A program made the position numbers and the translations under genes. A stretch of DNA of 61,860 nucleotides from JAAUSY01 sp964526735 (lineage in GTDB: Bacteria > Chloroflexota > Chloroflexia > Chloroflexales > Chloroflexaceae), in the NCBI GenBank assembly GCA_964526735.1, contig CAZGLO010000013.1:1-61860 (forward strand). Direction: 5' to 3'. This document shows positions 16,728-25,905 of this stretch, piece by piece (the first letter of the stretch is position 1; each line of letters opens with the position of its first letter). The notes beneath the pieces are model-generated. The model ran no database searches, was not told the DNA's origin, and saw only the letters and a list, made by a program, of their open reading frames with translations.

Positions 16728-17780
16728 ATGGTTGAATTGCTGATAGCAGCAGCTATTGTCGTTGTTGGGTCGGCCCTCTGTTCAGGGTCAGAGGCGGCAC
16801 TGTTTTCTATCCCCCTGGTCAAGGTGCAACAGTTGGCCGAGGCACGCAGGCCAGGTGCCCATATCCTCTTGCAGATACGTAGCAACATGAGCCGTCCCAT
16901 CGCAACGATTGTCATTCTCAACAATATCTTCAACATTGTGGGGAGTATCGTGGTGGGCGGGATGGCAAGCGAGGTGCTGGGCGACCGGATGATAGGGGTA
17001 TTTTCGGCCCTGCTCACGATGGCAGTGATTATCGGAGCGGAGATTATCCCCAAGACCATAGGTGAACGATATGCCGAAGCCATATCACTCATTATCGCCG
17101 CGCCTATCAGAGGCCTTACGGCGGTGTTGTTTCCGGTGGTGTGGGTCGTTGAGCGAATCGTTTCCCCCTTTACCAGAGGGAAAATACGCCCCGTCACCAA
17201 CGAAGCCGAAATCAAGCTGCTCGCCAACATCGGGCAGCGAGAAGGGACGATTGAGATGGATGAGGCGGCGCTTATTCAGCGGGTTTTCCGGCTCAACGAC
17301 CTGAACGCCGGTATGGTGATGACCCCGCGGGTAAGCGTGACCTATGTGCATGGCGATACCCCGCTCTCGACAGCGAAGGATTGTATTGTCGCCTCGCCGC
17401 ACAGCCGTATTTTGGTGATTGGCGAGTCGATTGACGATGTGCTTGGCATTGTGCTCAAACATGAGGCGCTGGTGGCCTTTATCGAAGGCAGGGGAGAGCA
17501 ACCCATTGCCGACATCACCCGCGAGGTGATGTCCGTCCCCAAAGTCACCAAGGCCGACAAGCTCCTGACGATGTTCCAGGACAAGCGTGAGCATTTGGCG
17601 GTCGTCCTCGATGAGTTTGGCGGCGTGGCAGGCGTGGTCACCCTGGAGGACGTGCTTGAAGTCCTGACGGGTGAGATTGTTGATGAGACCGATCTCGTCA
17701 TCAACCTCCAAGAATATGCCCGCCAATGCCAGCTCTCACTCCATTTAGAGCAACAGTCGCATCAAAAACAAAAGAAATAG
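16728..17780 (+). CDS. CNNM/CorC-type membrane protein with CBS domains
   Basis: The N-terminal 190 residues form a DUF21 transmembrane domain with the family signatures GSEAALFSIP, ILNNIFNIVGS and GAEIIPKTIGERYAE. A pair of CBS domains follows, MVMTPRVSVTYVHGD and LAVVLDEFGGVAGVVTLEDVLEVLTGEI. Relatives (CNNM, YfjD, CorB/C) are linked to Mg2+ or Co2+ transport and resistance. The usual C-terminal CorC/HlyC domain is missing; the protein ends at residue 350 in a Gln/Lys-rich tail. AGAAGGAACC gives a good ribosome binding site. It is divergent from the sugar kinase. Confidence 0.9.
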   Translation: MVELLIAAAIVVVGSALCSGSEAALFSIPLVKVQQLAEARRPGAHILLQIRSNMSRPIATIVILNNIFNIVGSIVVGGMASEVLGDRMIGVFSALLTMAVIIGAEIIPKTIGERYAEAISLIIAAPIRGLTAVLFPVVWVVERIVSPFTRGKIRPVTNEAEIKLLANIGQREGTIEMDEAALIQRVFRLNDLNAGMVMTPRVSVTYVHGDTPLSTAKDCIVASPHSRILVIGESIDDVLGIVLKHEALVAFIEGRGEQPIADITREVMSVPKVTKADKLLTMFQDKREHLAVVLDEFGGVAGVVTLEDVLEVLTGEIVDETDLVINLQEYARQCQLSLHLEQQSHQKQKK

Positions 17781-17785
17781 CCTTC

Positions 17786-19096
17786 TCACTTGGCATCAAG
17801 AACCGCAACCATCTCGACATGCGGTGTCTGCGGGAACATATCGTAGCCGCGCAGCAGGCTGATGCGGTAGGCGGGCAGGAGCGCGTGGATATCGCAGTGT
17901 TGCGTCAATGCGTTGCAGGAGACGTAGACGATGCGGCGAGGGGCAATGCGCCGTAATTCTGCGCACACGTGCTCCTCAAGGCCGGTGCGGGGCGGATCGA
18001 CCACAATGCAGTCAAACGCGCCCACGGGTTGCTCCCGCAAGAATGCCAACGTTTCTGCCTCCACCGCCGTGACGGCGGTTGTAGAGGGCAGGGGGTGTTC
18101 GGCAATATTCCGCCGCGCCAACTCCACACTCTCTGCATTTGACTCCACCGTGACGATGTTGAGCGTATTTTCCCCGTCATTTGCCTCATTACTTGGCCCA
18201 TTTGGCCCATTGCCAAGCCGCTGCGCCAGGAAGAGCGCAATCAGCCCGACCCCGCCATACAGGTCAGCAATGCGTGTCGCGCCACATGCCGCCACCGCCG
18301 CCTCAACTTCCTCAAGCATGGGCAGCAATAGATGGACGTTGTTTTGAAAGAAGGTGTTTGGGCCGATGTGCAGGGTCAGATTGCTTCTATCTCCCCCACT
18401 GCCATCGTCCACGCCCATCGGCAAGGTCTCATCGCCCCAATGGCGTACTGGCGTGCCAAATGAGAGGTCGGTCAATGCGTCGTTGAGGAGCCAGTGGAAG
18501 CCGCGGACGGTCGGCTGCTCGCAAACATAGGCCGCAAGCTGCTCCATCTCGGTGGTATACGCTTCGCTAGAGGCCGCCACCGCCGCCAATAATAGCTCAT
18601 CTTGCGGGCTGCGCCGCACGACCAAATAGCGCAAAAACCCTTCGTGCGTACGGACGTGATAATCAGGAATATCGAGTTCGCGCGCCTTCTCCCACACCCG
18701 CCGGACGGTGGCATAGCAGTCAGGCGGGATGAGGTGGCAGGTGTCTAGCTCAACGACATAATTCCACCGCCCCCGCATCCGCAGCCCAAACCGCCCCTTG
18801 GTCGTGACATAGTCCATCCGCGTGCGGTAGGCGTAGGGGTTCGGGGAGGGGACAACCGTGATAGCCGTGTGGTCGTAGGGGCTATCATAGCTATCATAGC
18901 TATCACGGTTATCTTCCCCCGTCTCCGCCCACACCTGTTGAAGCAACGATGCTTTGGCGGCGACTTGCGCTTCGTAAGGGTAATCTTGAAACGCACACCC
19001 GCCACACGCCCCTGCATGAGGGCAGCGCGGCTCAATGGGACGCGCCCCATCCCGAACAGCATTGGTTATACGAGAACGAAATTCTTTGGAACGGAT
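17786..19096 (-). CDS. RlmD/TrmA-like RNA m5U methyltransferase lacking TRAM domain; unusual start
   Basis: The C-terminal half has the SAM-binding and catalytic features of 23S rRNA or tRNA uracil-5 methyltransferases: ADLYGGVGLIALFLA, VVDPPRTGLEEHV and YVSCNALTQHCDI with the catalytic Cys. The first ATG/GTG/TTG codon in frame is a TTG at 18946. Translating upstream shows RCPHAGACGGCAFQDYPYEA, the Cys-x5-Cys-x2-Cys 4Fe-4S motif of this family, and a fourth Cys is retained at ELDTCHL. The frame stays open to a stop at 19136-19138 with no ATG, GTG or TTG. An ATC at 19096 has AGGGGA 7 nt upstream, so I extend the gene there provisionally. The N-terminal TRAM domain is absent. A sequencing error or recent start loss is the alternative. 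The gene lies just below thrC on the same strand. Confidence 0.75.
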   Translation of the reverse strand: MRSKEFRSRITNAVRDGARPIEPRCPHAGACGGCAFQDYPYEAQVAAKASLLQQVWAETGEDNRDSYDSYDSPYDHTAITVVPSPNPYAYRTRMDYVTTKGRFGLRMRGRWNYVVELDTCHLIPPDCYATVRRVWEKARELDIPDYHVRTHEGFLRYLVVRRSPQDELLLAAVAASSEAYTTEMEQLAAYVCEQPTVRGFHWLLNDALTDLSFGTPVRHWGDETLPMGVDDGSGGDRSNLTLHIGPNTFFQNNVHLLLPMLEEVEAAVAACGATRIADLYGGVGLIALFLAQRLGNGPNGPSNEANDGENTLNIVTVESNAESVELARRNIAEHPLPSTTAVTAVEAETLAFLREQPVGAFDCIVVDPPRTGLEEHVCAELRRIAPRRIVYVSCNALTQHCDIHALLPAYRISLLRGYDMFPQTPHVEMVAVLDAK

Positions 19097-19144
19097 ACCG
19101 GTTCCCCTATCTAAATATGGTGTCCAAGAAGGTGTCTAAGAAGG

Positions 19145-20506
19145 CTAGGATGATGATCGTGAGTGATCGAGCGTATCTTGTACTTTCCCCATATGTTTGT
19201 CTAGTACGCGCAGAACGGCGTCAAGATTGGCTTCAACCTCGATGGGCGGGTTGGCATGGGTACTCACGACATCAGCCAAGCGATCTTCGTGATACTTCAC
19301 CTTGAAATCGCTGAATTTGAGGCCGTGCGCCGTGGAGATAATCGTCACCGCGTCCGACTTCTTGATAACCCCACGATCAATGAGTTTCTTGGTGGCCGCC
19401 AACGCGACTCCGGTGTGCGGGCACGAGTAGAGGCCGGTGCTGTCGGCGAGAGCGGCCGCATCCGCAAGCTCTTGCTCATTGGCCTGCTCTACCACGCCGT
19501 TGAAGTGCTTCAACACATTGATGGCACGGGTCACGCTGACCGGATCGCCGATTTGGATGGCGGACGCGGCGGTTGGTTTGGCCACCACCGGCTCATAGCT
19601 CTCAAAGCCGTTTTGGTAGGAGAGATAGAGTGGGTTGGCATGTTCGGCCTGCGCACAAACAATGCGGGGGAGGCGGTCGATGAGACCAAGCTCGTACATC
19701 ATGGTAAATCCCTTGCCCAACGCCGCCGTATTGCCAAGATTGCCGCCCGGAATGACAATCCAGTCGGGGACATGCCAGTCAAACTGCTGGACGATCTCAA
19801 TCCCGACGGTTTTTTGCCCTTCAATGCGCAGCGAATTGAGGGAGTTTGCAAGGTAAATAGACGTGTCGGAGGTCACCTGCCGCACAATACGCATACACCC
19901 ATCAAAATCGGTATCGAGCGCAAGCACAAGCGCCCCATGGGCAATCGGCTGCACCAACTGCGCGACACTGACTTTGCCTTTTGGCAAAAACACGATAGTC
20001 GGAATACCGGCCGCCGCACCATAGCACGACAACGCCGCCGATGTGTCCCCGGTACTGGCACACGCCACTGCGCGGATGGACTTGCCATCGGCTATCATCT
20101 GACGCACGACGCTCACCAACACCGTCATACCTAGATCTTTAAAACTGCCTGTGTGTGAGTTGCCGCAGAGCTTGATCCAGAGATCGTCAACCCCAAGAAG
20201 ATGGCCTAATCTCCCCGCACGGTAGAGATTGGTGCCACCCTCAAACATACTGACGATATTCTCATCCTCAACCTCTGGACAGACCCATTCTTTCTTGCCC
20301 CACACGCCGCTGCCATACGGCCATGTCGTCCGCATCCACCGACTGTCAAAAAGCTGTTTCCATTCATTGGCGCTCCGCTGCCGTAGCGCTTCCATATCAT
20401 GTTCGACACCAAGCAATGAACCCGATTTGCCATAATAAACAACTTCTGTCAGTGGGTAACGCTCGTTTGGGTCATCACAGGCCGCGAACCAGGCACGATA
20501 TTCCAT
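19145..20506 (-). CDS. thrC: Threonine synthase
   Basis: This PLP enzyme converts O-phosphohomoserine to threonine. The PLP-binding lysine is in NSHTGSFKDLGMT, the phosphate-binding turn in PGGNLGNTAALG, and the early YYGKSGSLLGVEHD region resembles long-form threonine synthases. The ATG at 20506 is preceded by AAGGTGA with 7-nt spacing, giving 453 residues. Upstream in-frame starts at 20521 and 20758 lack ribosome binding sites and would add unrelated sequence. No other threonine pathway genes adjoin it. I looked for a T-box in the leader and saw none. Confidence 0.95.
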   Translation of the reverse strand: MEYRAWFAACDDPNERYPLTEVVYYGKSGSLLGVEHDMEALRQRSANEWKQLFDSRWMRTTWPYGSGVWGKKEWVCPEVEDENIVSMFEGGTNLYRAGRLGHLLGVDDLWIKLCGNSHTGSFKDLGMTVLVSVVRQMIADGKSIRAVACASTGDTSAALSCYGAAAGIPTIVFLPKGKVSVAQLVQPIAHGALVLALDTDFDGCMRIVRQVTSDTSIYLANSLNSLRIEGQKTVGIEIVQQFDWHVPDWIVIPGGNLGNTAALGKGFTMMYELGLIDRLPRIVCAQAEHANPLYLSYQNGFESYEPVVAKPTAASAIQIGDPVSVTRAINVLKHFNGVVEQANEQELADAAALADSTGLYSCPHTGVALAATKKLIDRGVIKKSDAVTIISTAHGLKFSDFKVKYHEDRLADVVSTHANPPIEVEANLDAVLRVLDKHMGKVQDTLDHSRSSS

Positions 20507-20580
20507 GGTATCACCTTGCATAGTTTGTTTACATTCAAGTGAGATCAAGCCCGCCAGACAGTGGTAGGCTCGCGCCCTAT

Positions 20581-20589
20581 AGTATAACA
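20581..20589 (-). promoter_or_regulatory. Extended -10 promoter element for thrC
   Basis: The minus strand reads TGTTATACT, an extended -10, 74 bp before the thrC ATG. Confidence 0.45.
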
Positions 20590-20847
20590 CGCACAGACAC
20601 CAGAGGAAAGAGAGGAACGGCAGTTTCGTACAGACCATCCGACACAAGTTACCTATGCCGTCTATATGCCGCCTTGCCCGTGATGAAGAAAGGGAAACGT
20701 TCGCATAGAGATCCCCATGGCCAACACCAGCATTTGGCTTTGTACAACCAGCTAGCATTGACCATGGGGAGGAGAGATCAGAAGAAATGAGCGAAGTATA
20801 GTACAGTCTATCAGTCGGTCAGTCTATCAGTTGGAAAATGGGAGTAG
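20590..20847. other. Noncoding spacer upstream of thrC with a 16-bp direct repeat
   Basis: Together with the thrC leader, this gap between thrC and the dehydratase gene is about 340 bp. I see no convincing gene in it. Near the dehydratase stop, two copies of a 16-bp unit (CAGTCTATCAGTCGGT and CAGTCTATCAGTTGGA) lie head to tail at 20804-20835. A CCCCATGG/CCATGGGG inverted pair spans roughly 20712-20770. Confidence 0.6.
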
Positions 20848-22848
20848 TCACTCGCCAACCGAAGCCTCAAGCAGCCCTTCTTTGGTGGTGGGGAACACCC
20901 GTCGCTTGCACTGTCGTTGGAAGTGGGGGCGATAGGCATCAATCTGCTCAATTTGATGGTGCGGGATGAGCATATCGAGGATCTCAGCGATGGTGATGCG
21001 GTCATCGTGCTCCGCCGCAATCGCCAATGTTTCTATCCACTGCTCCAAATCGCCCGGCACCATTGCGCTGGCGTTGGCTGCGATGAAGATCTTCTTATGC
21101 TGCGTACGGTGGAACTTCTCTTCGGGCATAAACAGCTCTTCGTAGAGCTTCTCGCCGGGCCGCATCCCCGTAAACGCAATATCGATATCCTGCCCCACGA
21201 CCAGCCCCGACAACCTAATCATATCGCGGGCCAGATCGGCGATTTTTATCTGCTCGCCCATATCCAGCGTGAAGATTTCACCGCCATTGCCCAACACCGC
21301 CGATTGCAAGACAAGTTGGACAGCTTCGGGGATGGTCATAAAGTAGCGGCGCATATTGGGATCGGTGACGGTCACCGGCCCACCTTCGGCGATCTGCCGT
21401 TTAAAGGTATGCACCACGCTGCCGCGGCTCCCCAAGACGTTGCCAAACCGCACCGCCACATAGGGCCGCCCCGTCACCAATGCAGACTGGCACACTAACA
21501 ACTCTGCCACCCGCTTGCTGGCTCCCATAATACTCGTCGGGTGAACGGCCTTGTCCGTGGAAATCATCACGAGCCGTTCGACATTTGCCATCTCGGCGGC
21601 TCGTAGGACGTTGTAGGTGCCGAGCACATTGTTGATGATCGCCTCTGCCGGACTTGCTTCCATCAGGGGGACATGTTTATGTGCTGCCGCATGGAAGACG
21701 ATATTTGGACGATATTGGGTGAAGATGTACCGAACACGGTTGGGGAAGCGGATATCGGCGATGACCGGATGGAGGGTAGTGGTTGTGTTGCCACTCTTGG
21801 CGAGCAACCGCTGAAGCTCTTGGGTTGCCGCAAAGACACTGCCTTCACCCCGCCCAACAACGATAATCTCCGACGGCTCGCAGCGCATCACTTGGCGACA
21901 CAGTTCGCTGCCGATAGACCCGCCGCCACCCGTAATCAACACTCGTTTGCCACGCAGAAGGTTGCGCACGGCGGTGTTGTCGATGCGAACGGGATCACGG
22001 CGCAGCAGGTCTTCGATCTGCACATCGCGGAGTTGACTGATGTCCACTTTGCCGTCGATCAGTTCATAAAGGCCCGGAATCGCCTTTGTCTGCACCCCAA
22101 CTTGATTGCAGATCTCTTGTATCTTGCGTATCTCTTTGCCTGAGACACTTGGCATCGCAATCACCACTTGGTCAATGTGGTAATGCTCAACGATATCTGC
22201 AATGGCATAGCGGCTTCCGAGCACTGGCACGCCATGGATCAGCAGATGATGCTTTGTTTCATCGTCGTCAAGCAGCCCAACCACCTCAATATTGAGCCGT
22301 GGTGTTTGCTGGCATTCGCGGATCACCATCCCCCCTGCTTCGCCCGCTCCCACCACTAAGATGCGCAGGCGGGGCGGGGGAGAACCATTCGGACTGTCCT
22401 TCAAGGAGGACTGCAAAAACTGCTCAACAACACGACGATGCTTGGTCAGACGATTGCGATGGCGCGTCAAAAGCCGCATTGCAAGCCGCGGAGTAGCAGT
22501 GAACGCAAGCGACAGCAAGAAGAAGATGATCGGGAAGGAGGCAAACACCTCTCCCACCACAAAGGCACACAGCCCCACAAGTATTGTTGCCGCTGCAACC
22601 GAGCGGGCAAGGAGCAAGAGTTCATCGAGCGACGCATAAGGCCAATATCGGCTGTATATGCCCTGCTGCAGGAAGACAAGTGGGGTAATGCCCAACGCAA
22701 GAATAAGGAACAAGGTCAGGGATGAACCAGCATGGGCGGCTGGGATAGCAAGTGAATCGTAGCGCAGAACAAAGCTCACGTAGACTGCTGCAGCAAGCCC
22801 GATGATGTCTATTGCGAAGAAATACCTATTTCGAAATTGCGCTTTCAT
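20848..22848 (-). CDS. CapD/FlaA1-type membrane nucleotide-sugar dehydratase/epimerase
   Basis: This 666-residue protein begins with hydrophobic membrane segments (about residues 8-120). A first Rossmann-like domain follows (RILVVGAGEAGGMVIREC), then a C-terminal SDR domain with GKRVLITGGGGSIGSELC and MISTDKAVHPTSIMGASKR. That is the domain order of WbpM, CapD and PglF, which make UDP-4-keto-6-deoxy sugars at the membrane for capsule or glycoprotein glycans. The ATG at 22848 has AGGAGAG a few bases upstream and is preferred over one at 22872. It is the last gene of the minus-strand precursor operon and likely uses UDP-GlcNAc or UDP-GalNAc. Confidence 0.92.
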   Translation of the reverse strand: MKAQFRNRYFFAIDIIGLAAAVYVSFVLRYDSLAIPAAHAGSSLTLFLILALGITPLVFLQQGIYSRYWPYASLDELLLLARSVAAATILVGLCAFVVGEVFASFPIIFFLLSLAFTATPRLAMRLLTRHRNRLTKHRRVVEQFLQSSLKDSPNGSPPPRLRILVVGAGEAGGMVIRECQQTPRLNIEVVGLLDDDETKHHLLIHGVPVLGSRYAIADIVEHYHIDQVVIAMPSVSGKEIRKIQEICNQVGVQTKAIPGLYELIDGKVDISQLRDVQIEDLLRRDPVRIDNTAVRNLLRGKRVLITGGGGSIGSELCRQVMRCEPSEIIVVGRGEGSVFAATQELQRLLAKSGNTTTTLHPVIADIRFPNRVRYIFTQYRPNIVFHAAAHKHVPLMEASPAEAIINNVLGTYNVLRAAEMANVERLVMISTDKAVHPTSIMGASKRVAELLVCQSALVTGRPYVAVRFGNVLGSRGSVVHTFKRQIAEGGPVTVTDPNMRRYFMTIPEAVQLVLQSAVLGNGGEIFTLDMGEQIKIADLARDMIRLSGLVVGQDIDIAFTGMRPGEKLYEELFMPEEKFHRTQHKKIFIAANASAMVPGDLEQWIETLAIAAEHDDRITIAEILDMLIPHHQIEQIDAYRPHFQRQCKRRVFPTTKEGLLEASVGE

Positions 22849-23012
22849 GTTCTCTCTCCTGCCCCACACCACAAATGAGATAGATGTTGATGACGAGGGT
22901 GTAGGAGATAATTAGGAATACATTATTGTGATGCGTTTGGTGCGTGGGTAGTACGATATGTAACGCTATAAAACGAAACAATTTGGCCGTGTGCATCAAT
23001 CGTATTCAATTG

Positions 23013-23957
23013 TTATGCGCTGGCGTACCGCTCGCACGAGATAAGTGTGCAAACGGTATCGGTTATCTGCGCAGCGCTGAGGCCATATGCCGCCCGTAGG
23101 TAGTCTTGGTCTCCAATCAACGACGAAAACGTATCTCTCAGGCCGATACGCTTAAAGTATTGCGGGCGCGCATCTGCCTCAAGTAAACACTCTGATACGG
23201 CTCCCCCCAGCCCGCCAACGATGCTATGCTCCTCGATGGTGACAACACCGGAGGTTTCGCGGGCGGCGGCGAGGAGGGCTTCCTCGTCCAGCGGCTTGAC
23301 CGTGTGCATGCTCAACACCCGTGCGTGGACATCGTGTTGGGCAAGCTTTTCTGCCACGTGCACCGTCGTATGGAGCATTGCGCCGGTGCTGACAAGTGTG
23401 ATATCGGTTCCTTCCCGAACGGTCAACGCTTTGCCTATCGCGAATGACGTTGGCTCTGTTGTATGAACAACCGGCTCACGTGCCCGCCCCAATCGAAGGT
23501 AGGCAGGCCCCTCGTGAGCAACCAATGCTTCAACCATCAACCGCGTCTCAACCGGGTCGCCCGGCGCGGCAACAACAAAATTGGGCAAGGCCCGCGTGAC
23601 GGCGATATCTTCCGTGGCGTGGTGCGAGGCACCCAATGCCCCATAGGCCATCCCCCCGCCAATCGATGTGATACGTACATTGACGTTGTGATAGCAAACG
23701 TCGTTGCGGATCTGCTCCAGACACCGCAGCACCGGGAAGTTGGCGATGGAGTAGGTAAAGACAATCTTGCCGCTTAAGGCCATTCCCGCCGCCATACCCG
23801 TCATATTCTGTTCTGCCACGCCCGCATTCACAAACTGGTTGGGGAGCTGTTCTCGGAAGGGAATGACCACGCCAAATCCCAAATCGCCCACCATCAAGAC
23901 TATGCGCGGATCGTGCTGTGCCTGCGCAAGGAGGGTATCAACAAAGGCGGTTCTCAT
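23013..23957 (-). CDS. Transketolase, C-terminal subunit (split enzyme)
   Basis: This 314-residue polypeptide contains the pyrimidine-binding and C-terminal domains of transketolase. It includes NAGVAEQNMTGMAAGMALSG with the catalytic Glu that activates ThDP, followed by GGMAYGALGASHHATEDIAV. Its ATG overlaps the stop of the N-terminal subunit gene by four bases, so the two are made together. Split transketolases occur in archaea and in many bacterial secondary or glycan pathways. Its place between an aldo/keto reductase and a nucleotide-sugar dehydratase suggests a role in making an unusual sugar, although a general pentose phosphate role is possible. Confidence 0.93.
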   Translation of the reverse strand: MRTAFVDTLLAQAQHDPRIVLMVGDLGFGVVIPFREQLPNQFVNAGVAEQNMTGMAAGMALSGKIVFTYSIANFPVLRCLEQIRNDVCYHNVNVRITSIGGGMAYGALGASHHATEDIAVTRALPNFVVAAPGDPVETRLMVEALVAHEGPAYLRLGRAREPVVHTTEPTSFAIGKALTVREGTDITLVSTGAMLHTTVHVAEKLAQHDVHARVLSMHTVKPLDEEALLAAARETSGVVTIEEHSIVGGLGGAVSECLLEADARPQYFKRIGLRDTFSSLIGDQDYLRAAYGLSAAQITDTVCTLISCERYASA

Positions 23958-24781
23958 ACGTTAGCCTCCAATTCTGCACAGGCGGCCTCATATTCTTCCC
24001 CTTGAGGAGTGCGGTAGTGCCACAGAAGCTGATGCTCCATAAAGCTCACGCCTTTGCCCTTGATCGTATGCGCGATAATGCAGCTTGGTCGGCCCGGCTC
24101 AAACGGCACTGCCGACAAGGTGTTCTCAACCTCCGCCAGGTTATGCCCATCGATCTCATATACTGACCATCCAAACATACGCCATTTCTCGCCAAGCGGG
24201 TCGAGATCCATCACCTCTTTGGTGCTGCCAAGGCTCTGGATCTTGTTGTAGTCAATAATGGCGATGAGGTTATCAAGTTTGTGTTGGGGCGCGAAAAGTG
24301 CGGGTTCCCACGTTGATCCCTCATCACACTCGCCATCGCTGAGCATCGCAAAGATACGATAGTTTTTGCCATCGCGCTTGGCTGCCAACGCCATCCCCGT
24401 CGCAAGCGACAGCCCGTGGCCAAGTGAGCCGGTTGAGACCTCAATGCCGGGGGCGCTGGTATGCGTCGCGTGTCCAGCAAGCCGTGCGCCGTTGTGGTAG
24501 AACGATTCGAGGTCTGAGATGGGGAAGAAGCCCCGCTCGGCCAGCATCGCATACAACACCGCACATGCATGCCCCTTGCTGAGGATGAACCGATCACGGT
24601 CGGGCCAGGTTGGCTGGTGCGGGTCGATGCGCAGGATCTTGGTATAGAGCACCGCCAGCAACTCAACCATCGAAAAGTTTGACCCAATGTGCGACGACTT
24701 AGCGCGGTGGGTCATGTTCAAGGCGTGGAGCCGCAATGTTTCGCAGAGTTGGGGTAAATTATTGTCAGTATTAGTCGTCAT
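23954..24781 (-). CDS. Transketolase, N-terminal ThDP-binding subunit (split enzyme)
   Basis: This 275-residue subunit carries the pyrophosphate/Mg2+-binding half of transketolase. The motif LSDGECDEGSTWE leads to IDYNKIQSLG (the GDG...N ThDP signature with GDG replaced by SDG). Conserved substrate-region histidines are in SSHIGSNFS, SKGHACAVLY and GSLGHGLS. It lies 34 bp downstream of the aldo/keto reductase gene and overlaps the C-terminal subunit gene by ATGA. The Ser-for-Gly change at the start of the ThDP motif is a minor variation also seen in related split enzymes. Confidence 0.93.
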   Translation of the reverse strand: MTTNTDNNLPQLCETLRLHALNMTHRAKSSHIGSNFSMVELLAVLYTKILRIDPHQPTWPDRDRFILSKGHACAVLYAMLAERGFFPISDLESFYHNGARLAGHATHTSAPGIEVSTGSLGHGLSLATGMALAAKRDGKNYRIFAMLSDGECDEGSTWEPALFAPQHKLDNLIAIIDYNKIQSLGSTKEVMDLDPLGEKWRMFGWSVYEIDGHNLAEVENTLSAVPFEPGRPSCIIAHTIKGKGVSFMEHQLLWHYRTPQGEEYEAACAELEANV

Positions 24782-24815
24782 TTCTCTTTTTCTCTTTCCC
24801 TATCTGTTAAACACG

Positions 24816-25790
24816 CTACACAGAAACAGGCATCGTTGCTTCTGCCAACATTCCCGTCTCAATGTACCGGCGTTCGGCAGGAGTAAGCTGCCAGATAGTC
24901 GCCCGAACATTCGCCTCGATCTGTGCCGGAGATTTGGCCCCCACAATCACCGAAGTGATAGCGGGGTTATCAAGCACCCATCGCAATGCGGTTTGCGCCG
25001 GAGTTTTGTGGTAATATGCCGCTACCTCCTTGAGACGCTCGACCAACACCAGATGTTCTGGCAATTGATCGGGTTGGAAGTGCGGGAGCCGGTGCCGCCG
25101 GTCATCTTTGGTAAAATGAGAGTGGGCATGATATTTGCCGGTGAGCAACCCTTGCGCCAAGGGGCCATACCCAAACACCCCGACCTGGTAGGAGTGGCAG
25201 AAAGGCAAAATGGTCTCTTCGGCAGAGCGCTGTATTAGGTTGTATTGCGTCTCCACAGCGATAGGCATGGCGATTTCTTTAACCGTGTGGAGCAGCCGCA
25301 ATGGGAAGTTGGAGACGCCAAAATAGCGAATCTTTCCCTCTTGTTGGCACGTTAGCAGCGCTTCAAGCGTATCTTCTATGGGCGTATTGGGGTCAGGCCA
25401 ATGAACAAGGTAGATAGGAATAGTATCAATCTTCAGCCGCCGCAAACTGCCCTCTATCGCCTCAACGATGTGAGCCGGGCTGCTATCAAGGAAGGTTTTG
25501 GCACGTGGTTCACCCGGGTGGGGCGCACGCCAATTCACGCCACCCTTGGTAATGATGATGACATTATGGCGGCGGTGGCCCAATGCCTGCGCGAGAAGCT
25601 CTTCGGAGCGGCCAAGCCCGTAGACATTCGCCGTGTCAAAAACATTGACCCCAAGCTCCAACGCACGAGATACCGCTTTGATGGCACTTTTTTCATCTGT
25701 AGCCCCCCAATCCGTGCCACCAAGTGGCTCACACCCGAAAGCGATACGAGAGGCTATCAGCTCGGTTCGTGGGATAGTCGTATACTCCAT
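24816..25790 (-). CDS. Aldo/keto reductase
   Basis: This 324-residue NADPH-dependent oxidoreductase of the AKR superfamily has the catalytic tetrad in standard positions: Asp and Tyr in NVFDTANVYGLGRSEE, Lys in IIITKGGVNW and His in YLVHWPDPN. Also visible is the cofactor-binding VIVGAKSPAQIEAN near the C-terminus. The GAGAGGAA ribosome binding site supports the ATG at 25790. Its position between the initiating sugar transferase and the transketolase genes points to reduction of a keto-sugar or sugar-derived aldehyde. The substrate cannot be read from the sequence. Confidence 0.92.
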   Translation of the reverse strand: MEYTTIPRTELIASRIAFGCEPLGGTDWGATDEKSAIKAVSRALELGVNVFDTANVYGLGRSEELLAQALGHRRHNVIIITKGGVNWRAPHPGEPRAKTFLDSSPAHIVEAIEGSLRRLKIDTIPIYLVHWPDPNTPIEDTLEALLTCQQEGKIRYFGVSNFPLRLLHTVKEIAMPIAVETQYNLIQRSAEETILPFCHSYQVGVFGYGPLAQGLLTGKYHAHSHFTKDDRRHRLPHFQPDQLPEHLVLVERLKEVAAYYHKTPAQTALRWVLDNPAITSVIVGAKSPAQIEANVRATIWQLTPAERRYIETGMLAEATMPVSV

Positions 25791-25905
25791 GGGAATGGTT
25801 CCTCTCTAGAAGTATTCCTGTTATATGATCATCCTGTCAAACAGAAAAGCAGCCGTTTCCAGGCGAACCCGTGCCAGGGTATAGGCCCAGAGTGTTGAGT
25901 TTTCC

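Noticed and set aside
20507..20847. T-box or threonine attenuator before thrC
   Set aside because: No T-box TGGNACC-type sequence, leader peptide rich in Thr codons, or terminator was found.
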